Part shown: piece after piece, positions 1 to 5,337 of the stretch | Layout of the letters: every line of letters starts with the position of its first letter | How positions within the stretch are numbered: position 1 is the stretch's first letter | DNA from: Spirochaetaceae bacterium | GTDB taxonomy: Bacteria; Spirochaetota; Spirochaetia; Treponematales; Breznakiellaceae | Length of the DNA stretch: 10,966 nt | NCBI GenBank assembly: GCA_031255315.1 | Contig: JAIRSS010000144.1 | Location: forward strand, 1 to 10,966 | Direction of reading: 5' to 3' | Program-made: the position numbers and the translations under genes | The notes under the pieces: model-generated | What the model saw: the letters and a program-made list of their open reading frames with translations, nothing else | The model's database searches: none | What the model was told of the DNA's origin: nothing

Positions 1-605
1 TGGGGATCGGAGACGCCCATAGCGCGGGCGCGTTCCGCGGCTTTTTCCAGGAGGGGCCGCAGGAGCGGGTCTGTAACCGCGCCCATAACGCCGCAACGCT
101 GGAGTTCAAACCCAAGCTCCCGCGCCCATTGGGTATACCGCTCGTTTCCCCGTATGTTGAGCTTCGCCTTGAGGGTCCCCGGTTTTATGTCGTGTCCCGG
201 ATGAATGTTGCCGTTGTTCGCCTTCGTCGCCCCGCACGCGATGTCGTCTTCCTTGTCCACGGCGAGGATGCGGAGGCGGTACTTTGAAAGCTCCCGCGCA
301 ATGGCGCAGCCGGAGATTCCCGTTCCGATGATAAGCACATCAACCGCGTCAATGCGCCCCACAGCTCTTCCCTTTTCTCGGTACTGACCGTAGTCCTTGG
401 AGGGAACGGGTTTTCCCCGGACCGTAAGCTCGTTTACCACATTTCTGACTTCCGGCGGTTTCGCCGCGATATGCCCCGCGGCGACCACTTCTTCCCATTC
501 GGCGCATTCGCCCCGGATAGTGAGAATACCCCGTTCGTCAATGGAGAGTTCAAGCTCCACATTCGGCAAAGCCTCTTTCAACGCATGTTTGACCGCTTCC
601 AGCAT
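1..605 (-). CDS. FAD-dependent oxidoreductase (GlpA/LhgO-like, DAO fold) with N-terminal BON-like domain, partial
   Basis: The gene reads leftward and is cut by the window edge, leaving 201 codons. Residues about 5-64 look like a BON domain: alternating hydrophobics, a central GILTIRGE strand and the ending VRNVVNELTVRG. A Rossmann FAD-binding segment follows at about 88-118, with IIGTGISG (GxGxxG, residues 94-99) and an acidic strand end in LAVDKE. Next comes ATKANNGNIHPGHDIKPGT, which matches the conserved SKANS-x-IVHAGYD-x-KPGT region of COG0579-type oxidases (anaerobic glycerol-3-phosphate dehydrogenase and L-2-hydroxyglutarate oxidase relatives). It probably oxidises a hydroxyacid or polyol phosphate, but the substrate cannot be read from this part. 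The start at 605 is chosen because a strong SD (GAGGGAGG) lies 5 nt upstream. A promoter and leader hairpin precede it. The BON fusion is unusual for this family. The FAD-enzyme call is firm; the BON call is moderate. Confidence 0.85.
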   Translation of the reverse strand, partial: MLEAVKHALKEALPNVELELSIDERGILTIRGECAEWEEVVAAGHIAAKPPEVRNVVNELTVRGKPVPSKDYGQYREKGRAVGRIDAVDVLIIGTGISGCAIARELSKYRLRILAVDKEDDIACGATKANNGNIHPGHDIKPGTLKAKLNIRGNERYTQWARELGFELQRCGVMGAVTDPLLRPLLEKAAERARAMGVSDP

Positions 606-652
606 CAGACGCCTCCCTCTTGAACACGCCGGTCTTGCCCGCACAAAAACTG

Positions 653-688
653 GAGGCTGTTCCAAACCTTCTCGTTTGGAACAGCCTC
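653..688 (-). repeat. Perfect 15-bp hairpin in the oxidoreductase leader (repeat copy 1; possible attenuator)
   Basis: Arms 653-667 (GAGGCTGTTCCAAAC) and 674-688 are exact reverse complements around a 6-nt loop. On the minus strand the second arm is followed after CCAG-like bases by TTTTT. With the promoter just upstream, the structure would be transcribed into the 5' leader and could act as an intrinsic terminator or attenuator. The arm sequence is shared with four less perfect structures further right, so it may simply be a dispersed REP- or MITE-like element that landed here. Confidence 0.7.
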
Positions 689-708
689 TGTGTGCAAAAT
701 TTTATACT

Positions 709-738
709 ATCATACCGGCGCCCCTACCGATCTGTCAA
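709..738 (-). promoter_or_regulatory. sigma70-type promoter of the FAD oxidoreductase gene
   Basis: Read on the minus strand, a perfect TTGACA (733-738) is followed by an 18-bp spacer and TATGAT (709-714, 5 of 6 matches). Transcription would start near 702. This gives a leader of roughly 97 nt before the ATG at 605, with the hairpin at 653-688 inside it. It is the best promoter-like match in the spacer and is correctly oriented for the downstream gene. Confidence 0.65.
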
Positions 739-827
739 GAAAAATTTGGCCGCCTCCGGCCCTGGGTCCGGAAGAGCTTTCAGACCGGGCATGGAATGAA
801 TTAACCCCAGGCCGCGCGATTTTTTAC

Positions 828-905
828 GTGAGGCTGTCCCAAAACCGTGCCCCGGCTCTGCCGGGAACGGTAGCGCGCAGTCAATTAGTTTTGGAACAGC
901 CTCAC
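828..905. repeat. Inverted-repeat element, copy 2 (78 bp)
   Basis: The left arm 828-845 (GTGAGGCTGTCCCAAAAC) pairs with 888-905 over 18 positions with one mismatch. A small internal palindrome (CCCGGCTCTGCCGGG) lies near 851-865. There is no coding potential. It sits just downstream of the 3' end of the 956-1393 gene. On that gene's strand the hairpin is followed by A-rich rather than T-rich sequence, so it is not a canonical terminator for it. The remaining spacer from 606 to 955 contains only the promoter and hairpin described separately. Confidence 0.7.
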
Positions 906-955
906 TTCAGTATTCTCGAATATATCCTGAATTCCCCCTCCCTGTTTGCGGCATT

Positions 956-1393
956 CTACGCGGGTTCCGCGTCCGAGCTTTCGGCGGGATTACGCAGTTG
1001 TTCCTGGCTAACCGGGCCGTCGTTCTGGAACAACACATACTGCTCGTCCTTGCCGGGAATAGTCCTCCGAAGTTCCCGAATGAACTCTTTGGCGTCCCCC
1101 ATTTCCTCATACGCGCCGCATTCGTCCAGGTAACGCCGGATAATCGTACAATACTTGTACATTTTTTCTTCCCCCAATTTCTTCCGCCATTTGCCTGCGG
1201 CGCACCGCACTCTCAGGACATACCGGCCGCCCTCCTCCAGCGTGACGGGAACCAATTTGCAATGAGCGCAGTTGGCGCAGTATATTTTACTGCTGTAAAA
1301 TTCATCTCCCGGGCCGCCCTGTTCATTCTTTTCCGGCAATGTTTCCGGTAATTCCTGAACGCTTTCTTCCTGTAACTCCAAGGCTTCAATCAT
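956..1393 (-). CDS. Conserved-looking small protein with CxxCxxC motif (possible metal-binding), unknown function
   Basis: The product is 145 aa with no signal peptide or membrane segment. Residues 1-35 are acidic, Glu/Pro-rich and probably disordered. A compact core follows with six cysteines: C39, C42 and C45 in YCANCAHC, then C64 in LRVRCAAGKWRKK, C82 and C92. The spacing suggests one zinc site or a small Fe-S/zinc ribbon. The rest of the core is rich in basic and aromatic residues. The tail after about residue 125 is again low-complexity. The ATG at 1393 has a good SD (AGAAGGTG) 5 nt upstream. Codon use looks like that of the neighbouring genes. Family resemblance to hypothetical proteins of spirochaetes is an impression from memory, not a verified match. 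It is flanked on both sides by the inverted-repeat family. Confidence 0.72.
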   Translation of the reverse strand: MIEALELQEESVQELPETLPEKNEQGGPGDEFYSSKIYCANCAHCKLVPVTLEEGGRYVLRVRCAAGKWRKKLGEEKMYKYCTIIRRYLDECGAYEEMGDAKEFIRELRRTIPGKDEQYVLFQNDGPVSQEQLRNPAESSDAEPA

Positions 1394-1453
1394 GATTCAC
1401 CTTCTTGTACGATAATTATGCATCGTTTTACGTGGGTTAAAACGGACTCAACT

Positions 1454-1503
1454 GAGCCTGTTCCAAAACTGAAGGCGGACCTCCGGTTTGATGGAACAGC
1501 TTC
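1454..1503. repeat. Inverted-repeat element, copy 3 (imperfect)
   Basis: The left arm 1454-1469 (GAGCCTGTTCCAAAAC) pairs imperfectly with 1485-1503, whose reverse complement begins GAAGCTGTTCCA. The right arm is followed by AATTAT, also seen after the copy ending near 1719. It lies in the 646-nt spacer upstream of argC. Confidence 0.5.
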
Positions 1504-1580
1504 AATTATCCAGGAAAACGAAACTTTTTGTTACTGCCGCCGGAGCGCCCTTGTTCGGTTTTTACAATAAATATACCATT

Positions 1581-1724
1581 CAGTTTGTCCCAAAACGAAC
1601 CGGATGTACGCGAAAACCCGCGGCTTTGGGCCGTGATTTTGCGGCTTCTCACGGCTTTAGGCGTACAAAACCGTGATTTTACGGTGGTTGTTCAAAAATT
1701 TCAGTTTCGGAACCGCCTCAATTA
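1581..1724. repeat. Degenerate inverted-repeat element, copy 4, enclosing a short tandem duplication
   Basis: The left part (1581-1596, with TGTCCCAAAAC) and right part (1704-1719, reverse complement GAGGCGGTTCCGAAAC) resemble the arms of copies 1 and 2. Inside, CCGTGATTTT occurs at 1631-1640 and 1671-1680. Each copy is preceded by CGGCTTT(G/A)GG (1621-1630 and 1652-1661) and followed by (G/A)CGG. A unit of 30-40 bp has therefore been duplicated and has diverged. A further half-arm, GTGGTTGTTCAAAA, begins at 1684. No credible gene was seen between 1394 and 2039. Confidence 0.45.
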
Positions 1725-1726
1725 TC

Positions 1727-1755
1727 TTGACATTTTTAAATATTTATTCAATACT
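1727..1755 (+). promoter_or_regulatory. Predicted promoter of the arg operon
   Basis: A perfect -35 TTGACA (1727-1732), a 17-bp AT-rich spacer and AATACT (1750-1755, 4 of 6 to TATAAT, with the key second A and last T kept). The start site would be near 1762, about 278 nt before the argC ATG. An ARG-box-like palindrome overlaps the spacer and -10, which supports this as the real, regulated promoter. Confidence 0.6.
1735..1752. promoter_or_regulatory. Putative ARG box (ArgR/AhrC operator)
   Basis: The 18 bp TTTAAATATTTATTCAAT fits the known ARG-box consensus wnTGAATwwwwATTCAnw with one mismatch: TAAAT instead of TGAAT in the left half. It covers the spacer and the start of the -10 element, so bound repressor would block RNA polymerase. 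No convincing second box at the usual 3-bp separation was seen. No argR gene is present in the window. AT-rich sequence raises the chance-match risk, but its position over the promoter of an arginine operon is telling. Confidence 0.6.
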
Positions 1756-1842
1756 TTGTATATGAAACAGGTTTTTTCCTATCTTCACCGTCTCCGTTAA
1801 TTGTTTGTTTCCCAAAAAATTTATCTGATTAAAGAAACCGGC

Positions 1843-1903
1843 GAGCCTGTTCCTCAACAAATTGGCTGTACACCGGCTCCGGCGGTTTCCCGGAAACAGC
1901 CTC
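1843..1903. repeat. Inverted-repeat element, copy 5 (degenerate)
   Basis: The left arm 1843-1853 (GAGCCTGTTCC) and right arm 1892-1903 (reverse complement GAGGCTGTTTCC) match the family arm with small changes. The interior contains GGCTCCGGCGG. It lies inside the predicted argC leader. Confidence 0.45.
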
Positions 1904-1977
1904 AGATGAGAGATTTTCTGTGATTTTGGCAACCGGCGTGCTGCGGACCTTCGCTCCGGCGGAGTTTGCAGGGTAAG

Positions 1978-2000
1978 AAATCGCCTGATCGGCGATTTTT
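1978..2000 (+). terminator. Terminator-like hairpin upstream of argC (possible attenuator)
   Basis: Perfect 8-bp stem AAATCGCC/GGCGATTT (1978-1985 with 1991-1998), a 5-nt loop, and a T-run at 1996-2000 that partly belongs to the stem. It ends about 40 nt before the argC start. No + strand gene ends nearby, so it would act on the arg leader transcript itself. The T-run is short and the following GGGCGGG is G-rich, so termination efficiency is uncertain. Confidence 0.4.
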
Positions 2001-2039
2001 GGGCGGGTATAGGGTGCCGCCCCATGAGGAGGTTATATA

Positions 2040-3143
2040 ATGATTGCGGGGATTATTGGCGCCACCGGGTATGCCGGAGCGGAAGTAGTTAGAATACTGG
2101 CCGGCCATCCGGAAATCGAGGGGCTGGTCTTGGGATCCGTGAGTTATGAAGGCGGGCGGATCGAAACTATGTATCTCAATTTTCAGGGGAAGATCTCCGG
2201 ACTGTTGGAAAAGCCCGAAACGGTGGTTGCCGCGTCGGGGGTGGTCTTTGCCGCCCTGCCTCACGGGGTCGGGGAACCCTATGCTAAGGCGTGTATGGAA
2301 AAGGGGATCCCCTTCATTGATTTGTCCGCGGACTTCCGTTTTGATGACGACGAGGAGACGTTTACCGCCTGGTATGCCAAGCCCTACCTTTATCCGGAAC
2401 TGCGGAAGCGTTCGGTCTATGGGCTGCCGGAATTGAACCGGGACGCGGTTAAAGCCCTGGCCGCCAAAGGCCCCGTCATCATCGGGAATCCGGGCTGTTA
2501 TCCCACCGGCGCTTCCCTGGGTATATATCCCGCCCTGGTTAAAGGGCTGGCCGGAGACGGGCCTGTCATTGTGGACGCCGCTTCCGGCGTTACCGGGGGA
2601 GGGCGGGAACCCGGCAGGGCGTATCACTTTCCCGAATGTTCCGATTCGGTAAGCCCCTACAAGGTGGGGGCCCACCGGCATACCCCGGAAATCAGCCGGG
2701 TCCTGGGCAAGATGGCCGGGAAACCCGTCCCCCTTATCTTTACGCCCCACCTGGCGCCTATGAACCGGGGCATCCTCAGCACCATCTATATTCCTCTGGA
2801 CAGGGCCCACCGCCTGTCGGCGGCTTCCGGCGCGCCCCGGCCGCCCTCGCCCGAACTGGAGGGGAAACTCCGGGAGATTCGCGATCGTTACGCCGCCTTT
2901 TACAAGGATGAACCGTTCGTGCGGGTTCTTCCCGCGGGGGCCGCCGCCGCTACCGGACGGGTGCGGCGCTCCAATTTCTGCGATATTTCCCTTCATCTGG
3001 ATACATCGGGGACCACCCTTATCGTGGTTACCGCTATAGACAACATGATCAAAGGCGCCGCCGGCCAAGCGGTTCAGAACATGAACATCCTGTTAGGATA
3101 TTCCGAAACCGCGGGGCTGGAAGCGATCCCGGCGCTTTTTTAG
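2040..3143 (+). CDS. argC: N-acetyl-gamma-glutamyl-phosphate reductase
   Basis: This enzyme makes N-acetylglutamate semialdehyde from N-acetylglutamyl phosphate using NADPH, the third step of ornithine synthesis, in the cytoplasm. The 367-aa protein opens with the NADP-binding GIIGATGYAG motif (residues 4-13). The catalytic cysteine C153 lies in GNPGCYPTGA, and the active-site histidine region is GAHRHTPEI (210-218). PHLAPMNRGI (236-245) is also typical of the family. It is slightly longer than many ArgC proteins (about 345 aa), with an Ala/Pro/Ser-rich insertion around 256-273. The start is fixed by GAGGAGG at 2026-2032, 7 nt before the ATG. It is the first gene of the arg operon and lies 41 nt ahead of argJ, so it is probably controlled by the ARG-box promoter upstream. 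Confidence 0.97.
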   Translation: MIAGIIGATGYAGAEVVRILAGHPEIEGLVLGSVSYEGGRIETMYLNFQGKISGLLEKPETVVAASGVVFAALPHGVGEPYAKACMEKGIPFIDLSADFRFDDDEETFTAWYAKPYLYPELRKRSVYGLPELNRDAVKALAAKGPVIIGNPGCYPTGASLGIYPALVKGLAGDGPVIVDAASGVTGGGREPGRAYHFPECSDSVSPYKVGAHRHTPEISRVLGKMAGKPVPLIFTPHLAPMNRGILSTIYIPLDRAHRLSAASGAPRPPSPELEGKLREIRDRYAAFYKDEPFVRVLPAGAAAATGRVRRSNFCDISLHLDTSGTTLIVVTAIDNMIKGAAGQAVQNMNILLGYSETAGLEAIPALF

Positions 3144-3184
3144 GCGCTTTTAGTGAGACCAATCGGTTGAAAGGAGTTTGTTGT

Positions 3185-4426
3185 ATGCACGAGATTGCAG
3201 GCGGGGTTTGCGCGCCGAAGGGCTTCCGGGCGGGAGGCGTCCGGTGCGGGATCAAGGCTTCCTCCGCCAAGCGGGATCTGGCCCTTATTCTGGCGGACGC
3301 GCCGTGTACGGCGGCGGCGGTGTTCACTACCAACCGGGTCAAGGCCGCCAGCGTTCTCGTAAGCCGGGAACATCTTGCCCGGGGAATATGCCGGGCGGTC
3401 CTCGCCAATTCGGGGAACGCCAACGCGTGTACCGGGGCTGAAGGAATGGCGGCGGCGCGGCGTATGGCGGCGCTTGCCGGTGAAACCTTCGGCTTCCCCC
3501 CGGAGCAGGCGGCGGTGGCGTCTACCGGAGTCATCGGAGTTCCCTTGCCTATAGCCGCGGTTGAAGGGGGGATGGACGCTCTGGCGGCCTCCCTCACCGC
3601 GGACGCCGCCGGGCATGACGCGGCCCTTGAAGCCATTATGACCACGGACACCCGAAGGAAGGGAGGCGCGGTGGAAACGGAAGCCGGCGGCAAGGCGGTG
3701 CGGATTGGGGGCATGGTCAAGGGTTCCGGGATGATTCATCCTAACATGGCCACCATGCTGGGCTTCTTCACCACCGACGCGGCCGTTTCCCAGGAGCTTC
3801 TGGACCGGGCTTTGCGCCGGAGCGTCGCCCGGTCCTTCAACCGCCTTACCGTGGACGGCGATACTTCAACCAACGATATGGTAGTGATTATGGCCTCGGG
3901 CGCGGCGGGGAATCCGCTTATAGAACAAGAAGGAGGGGGCTACGAAGCCTTTGCGGAATCCCTGGAGGCCCTCTGCGTAAAACTGGCCCGGGACATGGCC
4001 CGGGACGGGGAGGGCGCTTCCCGGTTGATTACCGTTACGGTCCGGGGCGCCGTTGACGAAGCCGCCGCCGAAACGCTGGCGAAATCCGCGGCCTCCTCCA
4101 GTCTGGTCAAGACCGCCTGTTTTGGCGCCGACGCCAACTGGGGCCGGGTGCTGTGCGCCCTGGGTTACTCAGGCGTTCCCTTTGATCCTGAGACGGTAAC
4201 GGTGCGGTTCGCCTCCGCCGCCGGGGAGGTCCTCGTCTGCCGTAACGGCGCGGCGGTCCCCTTTTCCGAGGAAAAAGCCCGGAAAATCCTCTCCACCGGG
4301 GAGATAGCGATACAGGTTGATCTGGAAGATTCATCCGGCGGACCGGCGGGTCCGGGAGAAGCTCTGGCCTGGGGCTGCGACCTCACATATGAGTACGTGA
4401 GGATAAACGGCGATTACCGGACCTAG
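3185..4426 (+). CDS. argJ: Glutamate N-acetyltransferase / amino-acid acetyltransferase (ornithine acetyltransferase)
   Basis: ArgJ transfers the acetyl group from N-acetylornithine to glutamate, recycling acetyl through the cyclic pathway. Many members also use acetyl-CoA. The 413-aa product shows the conserved AVLANSGNANACTG (71-84), STGVIGVPLP (113-122) and KGSGMIHPNMATML (179-192). The proenzyme is expected to self-cleave before T190, giving alpha and beta chains with Thr190 as the nucleophile. DGDTSTND and the C-terminal YVRINGDYRT are also family hallmarks; the usual Ala in the last motif is Gly here. ATG 3185 is preferred to an upstream TTG at 3167 because AAGGAG (3171-3176) sits 8 nt before it. 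Its stop overlaps the argB SD. No argA is present in the window, so mono- versus bifunctionality cannot be decided from sequence alone. Confidence 0.96.
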   Translation: MHEIAGGVCAPKGFRAGGVRCGIKASSAKRDLALILADAPCTAAAVFTTNRVKAASVLVSREHLARGICRAVLANSGNANACTGAEGMAAARRMAALAGETFGFPPEQAAVASTGVIGVPLPIAAVEGGMDALAASLTADAAGHDAALEAIMTTDTRRKGGAVETEAGGKAVRIGGMVKGSGMIHPNMATMLGFFTTDAAVSQELLDRALRRSVARSFNRLTVDGDTSTNDMVVIMASGAAGNPLIEQEGGGYEAFAESLEALCVKLARDMARDGEGASRLITVTVRGAVDEAAAETLAKSAASSSLVKTACFGADANWGRVLCALGYSGVPFDPETVTVRFASAAGEVLVCRNGAAVPFSEEKARKILSTGEIAIQVDLEDSSGGPAGPGEALAWGCDLTYEYVRINGDYRT

Positions 4427-4436
4427 GAGGTATGGC

Positions 4437-5336
4437 ATGAAAGAAATTGTTCTGAGCAATACGGATAGGGCTGAGGCGCTTGCCCACGCGCTGCCCTATG
4501 TTCAGCAGTTCCAGGGTAAGACTGTGGTGATAAAGTACGGCGGGAACGCCATGATCAACGAAGAACTCAAGCTCACGGTGATTCGGGACATCATCCTCCT
4601 TTCCTGCGTGGGTATCCGGGTAATCCTGGTCCACGGGGGCGGTCCTGAAATTGAAGGAATGCTCCGGGCCGTAGGGAAGGAGAGCTGTTTTGTCCGGGGC
4701 CTTCGGTACACCGATGAAGAGGCCATGGAAATAGTGCAGATGGTTCTCTGCGGCAAGGTGAACAAGGATATTACCGCCCGTATCCAGCAGGCCGGGGGCC
4801 GGGCGCTGGGGCTTTCGGGCATAGACGGCGGCCTGTTCCGGGCGCGGCGTTTCCGCCCGGACGGGGAGGACCTGGGCCTTGTGGGGGAGATTGAATCCGT
4901 GGACGCCGGGTTCCTCAACACCCTGCTGGATTCAGGGGTCATTCCGGTCGTCTCTCCTGTGGCCTTGGGAACAGGGGAAGACGCCGGCTGTTCCTTCAAT
5001 ACAAACGCCGATTCCGCGGCGGCCAAGATCGCCTGCGCCGTAAAAGCGGAAAAACTGGTCCTGATGACCGACGTGCAGGGGATCCTTCGGGACCTGAAGG
5101 ATCCCGGTTCTTTGATAAAAATGATAAACCGTTCCGAAGTAGCGGCCCTTGAGAAGGCCGGCGTCGTTACCAAAGGGATGATTCCCAAGGTGGACTGCTG
5201 CGTCCTCGCCCTGGACGGCGGGGTCAGCCGGGCCCACATCATAGACGGACGCCTTCCCCACTCGCTCTTGGTGGAGTTTTTCACCGACGAGGGGATAGGA
5301 ACCATGATTGTTAAGGATGATGCTAAGGATGAATAG
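4437..5336 (+). CDS. argB: Acetylglutamate kinase, arginine-sensitive type
   Basis: It phosphorylates N-acetylglutamate with ATP. The 299-aa protein has VIKYGGNAM (31-39), with the phosphate-binding Lys33 and glycine loop. It also has LVHGGGPEI (64-72) for the acetylglutamate site, SFNTNADSAAAKIA (186-199), and ATP-site elements around VLMTDVQGI and KGMIPKV (246-252, with Lys246). An N-terminal helix of about 25 residues precedes the core, and HIIDGRLPHSLLVE (267-280) plus GIGTMI follows near the end. This combination characterises hexameric NAGKs inhibited by arginine, so feedback inhibition is inferred here, as expected for the ArgJ-dependent cyclic pathway. The SD TAGGAGG (4424-4430) includes the argJ stop codon, implying translational coupling. 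argD starts one base after its stop. Confidence 0.97.
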   Translation: MKEIVLSNTDRAEALAHALPYVQQFQGKTVVIKYGGNAMINEELKLTVIRDIILLSCVGIRVILVHGGGPEIEGMLRAVGKESCFVRGLRYTDEEAMEIVQMVLCGKVNKDITARIQQAGGRALGLSGIDGGLFRARRFRPDGEDLGLVGEIESVDAGFLNTLLDSGVIPVVSPVALGTGEDAGCSFNTNADSAAAKIACAVKAEKLVLMTDVQGILRDLKDPGSLIKMINRSEVAALEKAGVVTKGMIPKVDCCVLALDGGVSRAHIIDGRLPHSLLVEFFTDEGIGTMIVKDDAKDE

Positions 5337-5337
5337 T

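Larger units (their letters stand above)
1756..2039 (+). promoter_or_regulatory. Long 5' leader of the arg operon
   Basis: About 278 nt lie between the predicted start site and argC. Contents in order: a 12-codon frame ATG...CAC CGT CTC CGT TAA at 1762-1800 (peptide MKQVFSYLHRLR, no SD, beginning almost at the predicted start site); a decayed copy of the inverted-repeat family (1843-1903); a terminator-like hairpin (1978-2000); a 6-bp GGGCGG/CCGCCC hairpin (2001-2006 with 2017-2022); and the argC SD. The length and structure would allow post-initiation control, but no known riboswitch class was recognised. Confidence 0.4.

Noticed and set aside
397..804. 135-codon + strand frame over the oxidoreductase start and spacer
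   Set aside because: It is antisense to the BON/FAD gene, low-complexity Ser/Thr/Arg-rich, crosses the hairpin and promoter, and has no SD.
1488..1800. Short + strand frames (62 and 90 codons) in the spacer before argC
   Set aside because: They run through inverted-repeat copies and the promoter, lack SDs and have no protein-like pattern. Only the terminal 12 codons (1762-1800) are noted, as a possible leader peptide.
653..1903. CRISPR-like interpretation of the repeated motif
   Set aside because: The copies are inverted, unequal in spacing and diverged, with no regular direct repeats or spacers of constant length and no cas genes.
2011..2020. AGGGTGCCGC resembling a T-box core
   Set aside because: It lacks the central GTA of AGGGTGGTACCGCG and lies after, not before, the terminator-like hairpin; no specifier stem was seen.
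1902..3068. 388-codon open frame on the minus strand
   Set aside because: It is the antisense shadow of argC; composition is Gly/Arg/Pro-rich with no motifs, while the + frame has every ArgC hallmark.
5308..5337. TTG 5308 or ATGs 5317-5329 as argD start
   Set aside because: They overlap the argB 3' end and give a non-homologous Met/Leu/Arg-rich leader without a properly spaced SD; ATG 5338 has one.
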